DNA from: Paraburkholderia nodosa
GTDB lineage: Bacteria > Pseudomonadota > Gammaproteobacteria > Burkholderiales > Burkholderiaceae
NCBI RefSeq assembly: GCF_001718195.1
Contig: NZ_MCNV01000019.1
Coordinates: 62,001-126,000 of the forward strand
Direction: 5' to 3'
DNA length: 64,000 nucleotides
Shown here one piece after another: positions 14,515 to 21,665 of this stretch. The translations under genes and the position numbers were made by a program. Within the stretch, counting starts at the first letter, position 1. Each line of letters starts with the position of its first letter. Under the pieces are notes generated by a model, which had not been told where the DNA came from, ran no database searches, and saw only the letters and a list, made by a program, of their open reading frames with translations.

Positions 14515-14822
14515 CGGCGAACACGCTGGGCGAGATCGATCGCCCGATTCCCTGTTACCCGTGCGCCGTGCGTGAGCTCGGCGCGCACGCCGCTGTGCTT
14601 CTCGGCTTCGTCCTCGATCGCCAGTCCCCAACTGGTGAAGAGCTCGACCTCACGCGCGGCGGATTCTCCAGCGGCACCGGACTCAGCTGGCCCGAATTGG
14701 GCGCCGCGCTCACCGTGCTGTGCAACATCGGCCTTTTCGCAACACGCCAGTCTGACGGGCTGATGTATGTGCGCGCCGACGTGGACGCTATCGCGGACTT
14801 CATGCGAAGGGCGCAGTCATGA
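14511..14822 (+). CDS. Phage early protein, possible winged helix
   Basis: 103 residues starting MTANTLGEIDRPIPCYPCAVRE. The central part (ELGAHAAVLLGFVLDRQS; TGLSWPELGAALTVLCNIGLF) looks like an HTH lacking a clear recognition helix. ATGA overlaps on both sides couple it to the nuclease and to the replication protein. Function unknown, possibly a replication accessory. Confidence 0.68.
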   Translation: MTANTLGEIDRPIPCYPCAVRELGAHAAVLLGFVLDRQSPTGEELDLTRGGFSSGTGLSWPELGAALTVLCNIGLFATRQSDGLMYVRADVDAIADFMRRAQS

Positions 14823-15910
14823 AGCCATGGACATGGCGCCACGCCATTATCAAATCGAAGCTGCCGCCGACCACGCGGCACGTTTTGCTCACGCTCTCGT
14901 GCCATCTGAACGACCTTGGCGAGGACTGCTTCCCGTCAACGGCCATGCTGGCGGCCGAAACAGGGCTCTCCGAGCGGTCCGTATGCACGCACCTTGCCCT
15001 CGCCGCCGAGCAGGGTTGGTTCGTCGTGCGCAAGCACGGCTATGGCAAGCAGAAGTGGGCTCGTCACGAGTACTTCCCGCGCATTCCCGAGGGCTTCGAA
15101 GTTCCCGATCGTGATGATGGAGGCACTGAAGGAGGTTCAGTGCCTCAGAAAAAGGGGCGCGGAAAAAAGGCACTGAAGGAGGTTCAGTGCCCTGTGGATA
15201 AAGCCACTGAAGGAGGTTCAGTGCCTTCTCAAGAGGCACTGAACGTCGTGCAGGAAGGCACTGAACCTAACGACATAAAGGCACTGAAGGAGGTTCAGTC
15301 TAATACTGCAGTTAACCCTTCATTAGCAGCAGCAGACGCGAGCGCGGAAAACGACGCTGCTGCCGCTGCTCAAAAAACAGGCAACGGCGAAACGTCGCCC
15401 GACGCCGACGAGATCGCACCATCCGATGCCGAAGCGACGATGCTCGCTTGGATCGCTGCGCTGCCGAACTGCGAGGTTGACGCTCAAGCCGATCGCGTCC
15501 ACGTGCTGACGTGGGTGGGGAGGGGCGTGACGGCCGCGCAGCTGGCGGATGCGCATCGCCGAGCAACGGGTCGCCGAAAGCTTGCGAGCGATAGCCGGCC
15601 GATCTACGCAGGGTTCCTCGCGCGCTTTGTCGACGAGGTGCTGGCGGCTTCGACCGCTGCTGACGCACCGGTGCCCGTTGAGGAGCCCTGGTGGAAGTCG
15701 GACTCCGGCACCGGCGCCCAAGGCAAACGCGTGCGCGTCGAGCGGCGCCCGAACGAATCGACGCCCGACTACTTGATTCGCGTGGCGCAGGCCTCAGGCC
15801 GCGGCCCATGGATCGACCACGTCCTCAAGAGCTGGCAGGGCAGTTCGCGCTACCAGCAGATCGTCGAGTTCTTCGGCGCCGAGCTTCTTCCAACGGACTT
15901 CTACGCATGA
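14819..15910 (+). CDS. O-like replication initiation protein with embedded origin repeats
   Basis: 363 residues. The N-terminal winged HTH (about 10-85: TTRHVLLTLSCHLNDLGE, then AETGLSERSVCTHL and GWFVVRKHG) matches phage replication initiators. A low-complexity linker (about 100-190) is encoded by a palindromic DNA repeat array (15122-15301). The C-terminal part (about 200-363) resembles DnaT/O C-terminal helper-binding regions (DYLIRVAQASGRG..IDHVLKSW). As with lambda O, the protein probably binds repeats inside its own gene and recruits the host helicase. Confidence 0.82.
   Translation: MKPWTWRHAIIKSKLPPTTRHVLLTLSCHLNDLGEDCFPSTAMLAAETGLSERSVCTHLALAAEQGWFVVRKHGYGKQKWARHEYFPRIPEGFEVPDRDDGGTEGGSVPQKKGRGKKALKEVQCPVDKATEGGSVPSQEALNVVQEGTEPNDIKALKEVQSNTAVNPSLAAADASAENDAAAAAQKTGNGETSPDADEIAPSDAEATMLAWIAALPNCEVDAQADRVHVLTWVGRGVTAAQLADAHRRATGRRKLASDSRPIYAGFLARFVDEVLAASTAADAPVPVEEPWWKSDSGTGAQGKRVRVERRPNESTPDYLIRVAQASGRGPWIDHVLKSWQGSSRYQQIVEFFGAELLPTDFYA
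15122..15301 (+). repeat. Palindromic iteron array inside the O-like gene: probable phage replication origin
   Basis: Unit: GGCACTGAA-GGAGG-TTCAGTGCC, 9+5+9 bases with fully complementary arms. Full copies lie at 15122-15144 and 15169-15191. A copy with one arm mismatch is at 15203-15225, half sites are at 15235-15243 and 15257-15265, and a copy with a decayed right arm is at 15280-15302. The copies are read in two different frames (TEGGSVP versus ALKEVQ), so the conservation is at DNA level. AT-richer sequence (TCTAATACTGCAGTTAACC) follows, as expected for an unwinding region. Confidence 0.85.
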
Positions 15911-16158
15911 TCAACAGCCCCCTCGGTCGCTTCGGCGGCATGGACGTGATCGTCCACCCACACCTCGACAACGTGCCGCGGATGACTGTCTCGACGCGGT
16001 TCGCGGAGCTCATGCCGGAAGAGTTCGTCGCCGATTTGAACGCGTGGATGCTCGAGTTCTTCGGCACGCAGAGCGTTGCATACCAGCTGCCCGGCAACAG
16101 GATCGCGATGGGCCCGAAGGCGTGGGCGGCGCTTCAGCTTCAGGAGGTCGCACGATGA
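15907..16158 (+). CDS. Small phage protein, unknown
   Basis: 83 residues from the ATG at 15907 (MINSPLGRFGGMDVIVHP), overlapping the stop of the O-like gene. It contains VSTRFAELMPEEFVADLNAWM then ALGPK-like GNRIAMGPKAWAAL. Short proteins with this pattern occur in other prophages, but I do not know their function. Confidence 0.68.
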   Translation: MINSPLGRFGGMDVIVHPHLDNVPRMTVSTRFAELMPEEFVADLNAWMLEFFGTQSVAYQLPGNRIAMGPKAWAALQLQEVAR

Positions 16159-16466
16159 ACTGCGAAGCCGGCCAGATGGCCATCATCGTCGGGACGAAGT
16201 ACACGCCCGAGAACCTTGGCCGCATCGTCGACGTCGTTTCGCGCGCGACCTACGGCGAGGCATTCGTGATGACGAACGGCGTGCTGATCCTGCTGGGGGA
16301 TCCCGACACAGAGGTTTGGCGCATCCGCAGTGACGTCCCACTGAAGTGGCGCGCGACGAACGGCGAGATCTTCGAAGCATATGAGATCGCGACGGGCGAT
16401 CGCTTCCTGCTTCCGGTCACGGGGCTTCAGCTTGAGGATGACGTGCGCGATGAGGCTACAGCATGA
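16155..16466 (+). CDS. Small phage protein, unknown (all-beta)
   Basis: 103 residues from the ATG at 16155 (MNCEAGQMAIIVGTKYTPEN). The first half (QMAIIVGTKYTPENLGRIVD) and the strand-turn pattern suggest an SH3- or KOW-like beta barrel. The C-terminus has LLPVTGLQLEDD. ATGA overlaps at both ends. The function is unknown. Confidence 0.7.
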   Translation: MNCEAGQMAIIVGTKYTPENLGRIVDVVSRATYGEAFVMTNGVLILLGDPDTEVWRIRSDVPLKWRATNGEIFEAYEIATGDRFLLPVTGLQLEDDVRDEATA

Positions 16467-16804
16467 AAGTGAGCGAATTGAGCGGTGCGCGACTCGACTA
16501 CTGGGTGGAGCGGGCAGCGGGTTCGAAATGCGCCGAGCTCTATTTTGAGAATGGCGCATGGCACGCGACGGACGCGGGCGTGAAGGTCTTCTATTCGCGG
16601 ACATGGCGCCAGGGTGGCCCGATCATCGAGCGAAAGGGCATCAGTCTTGCATATGAAGACTCACCCAAGGTGTTGACGCCATGGTGTGCACGGAGTCGCG
16701 ATGGAAAGGTTGTGATGTGCGCCGACGAAGCACTCGTAGCCGCAATGCGCTGCTATGTGGCCTCCGTCTTCGGCTTCGAAGTGTCGGACGAGGTGACGGC
16801 ATGA
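16463..16804 (+). CDS. NinX-like DUF2591 protein, copy 1
   Basis: 113 residues. Opens MKVSELSGARLDYWVERAAG, the DUF2591/NinX signature (MKVSEL.G..LDYWVA.A). The body shows PII-type RQGGPIIERKGISL and the C-terminal AAMRCYVASVFG. NinX-like proteins sit in the nin region of lambdoid phages, and their function is not established. An adjacent paralogue follows immediately. Confidence 0.82.
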   Translation: MKVSELSGARLDYWVERAAGSKCAELYFENGAWHATDAGVKVFYSRTWRQGGPIIERKGISLAYEDSPKVLTPWCARSRDGKVVMCADEALVAAMRCYVASVFGFEVSDEVTA

Positions 16805-17190
16805 AGGTCAGCGAGCTAAGCGGCGCGTTGCTCAACTACTGGGTGGCGAAGGCGGACGGGCTCCATGAGCCGCGTATTGCGGAATACACAGACGGATGCC
16901 TCCATTGCCTGCTACCCGGACAGCAAGTGGGCGAAAACCACTGGCGCCCCGAGCGCCTGTACTTCCCATCGGCGGATTGGAGCGTCGGTGGCCCGATCAT
17001 CGAACGCGAAGAGATCTGCGTGAGAACGATGGCGCAGCTCCGCACGTTTCGGCCCGGCGAGCGGTGCTGGCGGGCGAACCATTATCACGGCGAATACCTG
17101 TCGACCGGGAGCACGTTCCTCGAGGCGGCGATGCGTTGCTTCGTCAAATCCAAATTCGGCGACGACGTGCCCGATGAGGTGCCGGCATGA
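16801..17190 (+). CDS. NinX-like DUF2591 protein, copy 2
   Basis: 129 residues from the ATG at 16801 (MKVSELSGALLNYWVAKADG). It shares with its upstream neighbour the start, the VGGPIIEREEI block and the AAMRCFVKSKFG...DEVPA ending, but has a longer middle that includes RYFP-like residues. The two genes overlap by four bases, so they arose by tandem duplication and then diverged. Confidence 0.82.
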   Translation: MKVSELSGALLNYWVAKADGLHEPRIAEYTDGCLHCLLPGQQVGENHWRPERLYFPSADWSVGGPIIEREEICVRTMAQLRTFRPGERCWRANHYHGEYLSTGSTFLEAAMRCFVKSKFGDDVPDEVPA

Positions 17191-17387
17191 GCTTCCTCGA
17201 AATCATTGATCGGTTGGTCGCCGCGGGCGTTCGCGTGGATACCTATCCCGACAACTGGCGTTGCTCGATATGCGACATGAAAGAGCCGCACGAGCACCGC
17301 GAGCGCGGCGCGGATGGCATGTGGCGCTCGCATGACTACGGATATGACGTGCGAGACGAGGCGTCCATCTCGAAGGTGGTGCGATGA
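17187..17387 (+). CDS. Small phage protein, unknown
   Basis: 66 residues (MSFLEIIDRLVAAGVRVDTY). A CSICDMKEPHEH segment (two Cys, two His nearby) could bind one zinc. It overlaps both neighbours by four bases. No family is recognised. Confidence 0.65.
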   Translation: MSFLEIIDRLVAAGVRVDTYPDNWRCSICDMKEPHEHRERGADGMWRSHDYGYDVRDEASISKVVR

Positions 17388-17605
17388 AAGCGACGATCAC
17401 AGCTGGCGGGATGCTCATCGTGGCACCCGAGAACGAGCTCGAGGCATACGCCCTCGGCAGATGGTCAGCAGTCAATCTGACGGACTGGTTCACCGGCACC
17501 AACGTACCGGAGCGCATGAAATTCATGGTGAATTGCGAGGCGTTCCCCGGGGCCATGGATCCGGTTTTGCCGGTTGGGTTAGTGCCGCGCACGAGGAACC
17601 CATGA
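17384..17605 (+). CDS. Small phage protein, unknown
   Basis: 73 residues (MKATITAGGMLIVAPENELEAYALGRW, read in two halves). The opening MKA.IT..G.L.V.PE.E.EA.AL..W resembles a set of short phage proteins found in other Proteobacteria prophages. Overlapping start and stop codons on both sides. The function is unknown. Confidence 0.65.
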   Translation: MKATITAGGMLIVAPENELEAYALGRWSAVNLTDWFTGTNVPERMKFMVNCEAFPGAMDPVLPVGLVPRTRNP

Positions 17606-18169
17606 GCAAGGGAACCATTCGTCTCCCCGCCAGCGCGATCACGGGCGGCCGCGTGGGCACGGCGCGGATCCGCGAACAGATCGCGAGCGCCGCGCGCGAT
17701 CTGGCGGATACCACGCCCACGCCGCTTGACCCGACCATCCGCGCGCTCGCCGGCGCCATGGCCATGCCGACGCAAGCGGTCATCGACGGGTGGCGTGGCG
17801 TTTCCTACCCGACGCCCATCGAGCGCATGCAGCAGATCGGTCGCGAGTCGCGCGGCCGCCAGAACAAGCTCGAGACCGCATACGAGGACGAAGTACTCAA
17901 GACGCAGCTGCACGCCGGCGAGATCCTTTGGTACCGCTTCGAATCAATCAAATTGCGGCTGGCGGACCCGCACGTTCATCACCATCGATTTCCCGGTCAT
18001 CACCGCGGCGGGCCAGCTCGAGTTCCACGAGGTGAAGGGCCGATGGACTGACGACGCAAGGGCCAAAACCAAGGCGGCCGCCAGCCAGTTCCCATTCCGT
18101 TTCATCGCAATTCAGCGCGACGGCCGCCACGGCTGGCGCACCGAAGATCTCACCAGCCGCAGCTGGTGA
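17602..18169 (+). pseudogene. DUF1064-like PD-(D/E)XK nuclease interrupted by a +1 frameshift
   Basis: The first frame starts at 17602 (MSKGTIRLPASAITGG) and matches the family through YRFESIKLRLAD. The homologous continuation RTFITIDFPVI then GQLEFHEVKGRW resumes in the next frame and runs to the stop at 18167-18169. The switch falls at a CCC run (17967-17969), so one extra C explains it. If the C is removed, the Asp of IDFP and Glu-x-Lys of HEVKG form the nuclease core. The break could be a real mutation or a sequencing error. No recognised programmed +1 signal is present. Confidence 0.72.
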
Positions 18170-18193
18170 TTTCCCCACCTCCCGGAGAAGCTC

Positions 18194-18523
18194 ATGAGCT
18201 ACGCAATCAATTTTACCGCGGCCAACAAGGCCGAAGCGAAACAGCGAGTCGCCGACGAAATGGCGAAGATCGTCGAGCAGCAGCGCTGCCACGCGAAGGA
18301 CAAGGATGCCGCGATCAGCACGGCGCATACGTTCATCGACATGCTGGCGGACGACGAGACGATGGACGTGCGCGTCGACATGTACGGATCGGTCGGCTAC
18401 CAGTGGACCGAGGCCGACCCGTATGGCGAATCGGCTGATGCCCGCTTCACGGCCGCTGGCGTGAACGTCAGCGCGCATAGCGTCACGCGCGCGATCGCGC
18501 AGCAGGGCGCCGAACAAGCATAA
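18194..18523 (+). CDS. Phage protein, unknown
   Basis: 109 residues (MSYAINFTAANKAEAKQRVA) preceded by a GGAGAAGC ribosome site. A helical N-terminus is followed by a strand-rich DVRVDMYGSVGYQW segment. Proteins with this VRV.M.GSVGYQW block occur in Burkholderia phages, without known function. Near the stop (18534-18560) is a small GC hairpin (CCGCCGGCTTGCGCCGGCGG). Confidence 0.7.
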   Translation: MSYAINFTAANKAEAKQRVADEMAKIVEQQRCHAKDKDAAISTAHTFIDMLADDETMDVRVDMYGSVGYQWTEADPYGESADARFTAAGVNVSAHSVTRAIAQQGAEQA

Positions 18524-18587
18524 CGCGAGGCCCTCCAACACCGCCGGCTTGCGCCGGCGGGTCCAATTTCCGCCCGGGGTGAAACAG

Positions 18588-18878
18588 ATGGCAAACCGAT
18601 CCAACATCAAACCCGCGCCGACGTGCGCTACGTGCCGTTTTGGCCAACCCTCTCCGCCATCGCCACGCATGCCGCGTGCGTGCCGCCATCCGCAGCTAGA
18701 GCATTTGCGCGATCCGGTGGATGGTTGGCTGCCGACCTGCAGCGCCGCTCGGGGCGGGGATGGATTTGGCGATGACGCGTGCGGTCCTGAAGGTCGACAT
18801 TGGGAGGAATACGTCGCGCCGCCGGCGCCTTCCGGGCTGCTGACGCGCGCGTGGCGCGTACTGCGCGGCAACGCATGA
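18588..18878 (+). CDS. Cys-rich small phage protein, unknown
   Basis: 96 residues from the ATG at 18588 (MANRSNIKPAPTCATCRFG). Cys residues in CATCRFG, ACRHP and TCSAARG, plus CGPEGRHWE, suggest a small metal-binding fold like those of other short phage proteins with a C..C..C..C..G..W pattern. No enzymatic motif. Function unknown. Confidence 0.65.
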   Translation: MANRSNIKPAPTCATCRFGQPSPPSPRMPRACRHPQLEHLRDPVDGWLPTCSAARGGDGFGDDACGPEGRHWEEYVAPPAPSGLLTRAWRVLRGNA

Positions 18879-18888
18879 AGGAGCGGCG

Positions 18889-19290
18889 ATGCGGAATGCG
18901 AAAAAGGGATGCGAACCGCTCGCGGCGCGGCTGGCGGACCTGATGGAAGACGGTAAGGAGCGCACGGTGAAGGATTGCGGCGACGCATTGAACCGTTCCC
19001 GCAAGACCGTGCAGCGCGCTTTGCACGAGCTGTCTCAGGAAGGCCCAATGCAGCAGATCCACATCTGCCGGCGCGACGGCAACGTGCTCGTCTATGTCAA
19101 TGGCCCGGGCAAGAACGTGGCCGTGAAGACATGGCGTGACCCGGCTCGCGCCGCGCGCCGCGCGAGGGCCACGGAAGCCGCGCAAACCGATCACCCGACG
19201 CAGCTGGCGGACACGCTGCTCGTCGAATGCATGCGTCGCATGGTGAGCTGCGGAGCGCCCGCGATCGACCGCCAGCAGGTGGCCGCATGA
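18889..19290 (+). CDS. Winged-helix-like phage protein
   Basis: 133 residues. The region 8-65 (LAARLADLMEDGKERTVKDC, then DALNRSRKTVQRALHELSQEG) is a helix-turn-helix with a following beta wing (IHICRRDGNVLVYVNG). The C-terminal half is basic, then helical. It is possibly a DNA-binding regulator or replication accessory of the nin-like region. An ATGA overlap couples it to the next gene. Confidence 0.7.
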   Translation: MRNAKKGCEPLAARLADLMEDGKERTVKDCGDALNRSRKTVQRALHELSQEGPMQQIHICRRDGNVLVYVNGPGKNVAVKTWRDPARAARRARATEAAQTDHPTQLADTLLVECMRRMVSCGAPAIDRQQVAA

Positions 19291-19421
19291 GCAATTGGCA
19301 GGGGCTATATATCATCGCCGCCGTCTATCTATCGCGTGCAATCCCTCCGCGCGCCGCGCTGTTTCTCGGGATCCTTGCGGGCATCTTCGGGTTTGGGGTT
19401 CACAGCGGATGGTGGCAGTGA
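19287..19421 (+). CDS. Very short membrane protein, unknown
   Basis: 44 residues from the ATG at 19287 (MSNWQGLYIIAAVYLSRAIP), overlapping both neighbours by start/stop codons. It has one or two short hydrophobic helices (about 6-16, 23-40). Translational coupling on both sides argues it is real. The function is unknown. Confidence 0.55.
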   Translation: MSNWQGLYIIAAVYLSRAIPPRAALFLGILAGIFGFGVHSGWWQ

Positions 19422-19867
19422 TGCTGTCACGCAAAACGCCCATGAAGCGCACCGGCTTCAAACGCAAACCGGACTCACCGTTCAGCAGTCTGGCGAACCG
19501 CGGCACCGCGCTGCGCCGCTCGGCAATCAAGCGCCGTGTGCGCAAGCCGACGGTCGAGGAGGGCGCGCACTACCTCGCGGCGTGCCGCGGCGAGCCTTGC
19601 TATCTGCGTGTCCCCGGCGTGTGTCGCCTGAACCCAATCGACGAAACGGTTGTGCCGTGCCATTCGAATCTGCTCGAGCACGGCGCCGGGAAGGGTATCA
19701 AGGCCGACCACCGCTACACGTTCCCCGGTTGCGGTGCGTGCCATTTCTGGCTCGATCAAAGCACGGTGCCGACGAAGCAGGAGCGGCGCGACGCCACGCT
19801 CGTAGCTCTCGGCCGCTGGATCCCCGTGCGCAAACGAAAGATGGCTGCACTGGAGGCCACGCGATGA
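19421..19867 (+). CDS. YbcO-family (DUF1364) putative nuclease
   Basis: 148 residues from the ATG at 19421 (MLSRKTPMKRTGFKRK). Family signature: CRGEPCYLRVPGVC near 62-75, VVPCHSNLLEHGAGKGIKADH, and GCGACHFWLD. The conserved Cys/His set forms the zinc-bound beta-beta-alpha metal core of the lambdoid YbcO nuclease family. A downstream Met (MKRTGF) is the other candidate start. These nucleases lie in the nin region. Their target is unknown, though a role in DNA processing is likely. Confidence 0.82.
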   Translation: MLSRKTPMKRTGFKRKPDSPFSSLANRGTALRRSAIKRRVRKPTVEEGAHYLAACRGEPCYLRVPGVCRLNPIDETVVPCHSNLLEHGAGKGIKADHRYTFPGCGACHFWLDQSTVPTKQERRDATLVALGRWIPVRKRKMAALEATR

Positions 19868-20181
19868 CGCTGGTGCTGACAACCGAAGTGCCGACCATGG
19901 TCGCGACGTCGTTTCGCGGCCGTGTCTCATATCAACCGGGCTTTGCCGAACACATCGCGCGCGTGCGCGTCGTCAGGCGCATCCGGCTGGCGGACGGCTC
20001 GCTGGATCCGGAGCGAGCCGAGGTCGAGGTTTATGTGCCGGAGGACCGCCGCGCTGGCATCGAAGCGCCGCGCGACGCCTGGGTGACACCGGAATACCTG
20101 CGCTGCCGCGCGCTGCGGAGCAAAAACAAAAGAAGCCTGCGCGACTTCTTCGAATCCGACTTCATGGAGCTGGCGGTTTGA
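19864..20181 (+). CDS. Phage protein, unknown
   Basis: 105 residues from the ATG at 19864 (MTLVLTTEVPTMVATSFRGR), overlapping the upstream stop. Strand-rich, with RVVRRIRLADGSL and VEVYVPEDRRAG, then a basic helical end (RCRALRSKNKRSLRDFFESD). No family is recognised. Confidence 0.62.
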   Translation: MTLVLTTEVPTMVATSFRGRVSYQPGFAEHIARVRVVRRIRLADGSLDPERAEVEVYVPEDRRAGIEAPRDAWVTPEYLRCRALRSKNKRSLRDFFESDFMELAV

Positions 20182-20375
20182 ACCGCCAGCCGGCGCCGCG
20201 CACGGATCTGGAAAGCGCGCTTCGGGAGGCGTCGCGGGCGGTGCGCGCCGGCCACCCCGAGGAAACGATCAGGATTTCGGCGTCCGCTCTCTGGATGTTG
20301 AGCGAGACGCTGCACGCGCAGAGCAAGCGCATTGAGCAATTGAAGACCATGCAAACCACAAAGGCCATCCGATGA
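20178..20375 (+). CDS. Small helical phage protein, unknown (TTG start)
   Basis: 65 residues from a TTG at 20178 overlapping the preceding stop (TTTGA). No ATG is available upstream in frame. Entirely helical (TDLESALREASRAVRAGH; LSETLHAQSKRIEQLKTM), likely a small coiled coil. The ATGA overlap with the next gene supports translation. The function is unknown. Confidence 0.55.
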   Translation: MNRQPAPRTDLESALREASRAVRAGHPEETIRISASALWMLSETLHAQSKRIEQLKTMQTTKAIR

Positions 20376-21070
20376 GCGAGACCAACGAAGTACTTTTCCG
20401 CACGCCGCAGGATGCTCTCGTTTTCGCATTCAACTATTCCATGCAGACGCGCGATCGTTCGGCCGTCGATCGTCTCGCCTCGCCATCTCCTCGCACGGGG
20501 AAGGGGTTGAGCGGCAACGATGGCGCCGGGCAGGCCGGTATGATCCGCCGCGAGCTCCAGCAGCTGACGGAGCTCGAGCGCGCGGTGTTAGTGGCACGCT
20601 TTGCGCCGAAGGCGTGGCCATGCACGTGCGGGCATGCGTGTTGTTCTGGCTATACGCCGAACCCGGAATACCAGGCGGCGATCAGCTTACTGACTGAGAA
20701 GGTAATGTCCGCTCTGGCCGGCAGACTAGTGCATTACCAACTGCGTCGCGGGCTCATTGAGAAAGCGGCCGGCAGGAAGGTCGAAGTCAAGGCGCTGGCG
20801 ATCAAGTGCGAGGTGTCGGAGAAAACGGCGGGCGAGCACTGGCAGCTCATCAAGCTGTGGTTTCAGGGTCAGCCGAAGCGAAAGGCGAAACCATCGAAGC
20901 GAAAGCGCGCCGCAGCTGGCGACGCAACGGCGGACGTCGCCGACGAGGCGCATCTGCATGACGACGCGCTCGCACTGCCGGTTGTCGAAACGGCTGTCGA
21001 CGGCGTCGAATCGAAAGCGCGGAAGCGTGCCGACGAGCTGCTTTCCGGACTGCCTTTTATCCGTCCGTGA
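20372..21070 (+). CDS. Putative late antiterminator (Q-like) by position
   Basis: 232 residues. An N-terminal helical part is followed by LTELERAVLVARFAP. Then comes a Cys-rich knuckle (C.CGHACCSG, about 84-92) and a region with VKALAIKCEVSEKTAGEHW, an HTH. The C-terminus is Lys-rich, then acidic. It is the last gene of the rightward early operon and lies directly before a promoter-terminator pair, the position of Q in lambdoid phages. Sequence similarity to known Q proteins is not clear, so the role is inferred from layout. Confidence 0.55.
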   Translation: MSETNEVLFRTPQDALVFAFNYSMQTRDRSAVDRLASPSPRTGKGLSGNDGAGQAGMIRRELQQLTELERAVLVARFAPKAWPCTCGHACCSGYTPNPEYQAAISLLTEKVMSALAGRLVHYQLRRGLIEKAAGRKVEVKALAIKCEVSEKTAGEHWQLIKLWFQGQPKRKAKPSKRKRAAAGDATADVADEAHLHDDALALPVVETAVDGVESKARKRADELLSGLPFIRP

Positions 21071-21079
21071 CACATTTTC

Positions 21080-21108
21080 TTGACGCCTTCCATTTTCGAC
21101 AGTAAATT
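21080..21108 (+). promoter_or_regulatory. Candidate late promoter (PR'-like)
   Basis: TTGACG (21080-21085), 17-base spacer, TAAATT (21103-21108), directly after the stop of the Q-like gene. A strong terminator begins about 35 bases downstream (21143). A promoter followed at once by a terminator is the lambda PR'-tR' arrangement, which needs an antiterminator to reach the late genes. Confidence 0.65.
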
Positions 21109-21142
21109 ACCGCTCAATCTGACACTGTGAATAAGTGTCTCC

Positions 21143-21175
21143 AAAGCCCCGAGTCCTCACCGACCGGGGCTTTTT
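21143..21175. terminator. Strong intrinsic terminator between the early operon and the F/P-repeat gene
   Basis: Stem AAAGCCCCG (21143-21151) with CGGGGCTTT (21165-21173), followed by TTGCTTTT on the plus strand. On the minus strand it also lies just past the stop of the leftward gene at 21181 and has A/T flanks, so it can end both transcripts. Confidence 0.8.
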
Positions 21176-21180
21176 GCTTT

Positions 21181-21555
21181 TCAGTTCTGAGCCATCCAGG
21201 CGTTGAAGTTCAACTGCGACCAGCCGCCAAGCGGTTCAAATGGAGCGAATGGCGCAAACGGCGCCGCCGGCTTGAACGGTGTGAAGGGCGTGAACGGCTT
21301 GAACGGCGCGAAAGGGGGGAAGGGCGCAAAACCGCTCTCCGGAGAACCGAGTTCCGGCATCCAGAGCGCAGCCTTCCCGTTCCGGTCTTGGAACGTGGCA
21401 TTGACGAAGGCGCCCAGCCATTGTTCGGTCTGCGTCGAGAACGCATTCCCGTCCACGATGAAGGCGGACCATCGCATTTGCGTGTCCCAGATGCTGCTGT
21501 TGGCCGGGTCATACCAGCCGACCAGATTGCAGTTTTGATCGAAGAGCGCGTGCAT
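21181..21555 (-). CDS. Leftward moron protein: beta-flower-like domain plus Phe-Pro repeats
   Basis: 124 residues, strong ribosome site GAGGAGGT before the ATG at 21555. Residues 1-75 repeat a strand pattern (FDQNCNLVGWYD, AFIVDGNAF, ATFQDRNGKAALW) like the 4-fold beta-flower proteins. Residues 78-110 are a Phe-Pro repeat (FAPFPPFAPFKPFTPFTPF and so on), then PLGGWSQLNFNAWM. It is the only leftward gene in the late region and has its own upstream sequence and a terminator on its 3' side. That is typical of a moron expressed in the lysogen. Confidence 0.72.
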   Translation of the reverse strand: MHALFDQNCNLVGWYDPANSSIWDTQMRWSAFIVDGNAFSTQTEQWLGAFVNATFQDRNGKAALWMPELGSPESGFAPFPPFAPFKPFTPFTPFKPAAPFAPFAPFEPLGGWSQLNFNAWMAQN

Positions 21556-21665
21556 GTTTACCTCCTCTTTTTGCGTGGGGCAAAAGAGGTGACGGCAGCA
21601 TCTTCAATTTCAATCCCGGCGTAAACCCTGGATTTGCGGTGATTGCGCATCAAACGAGCAAAGCG

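Noticed and set aside
15122..15301. CRISPR array
   Set aside because: Repeats are palindromic, spaced irregularly at 11-46 bases, partly half-sites, and lie inside a coding gene. No cas genes are present.
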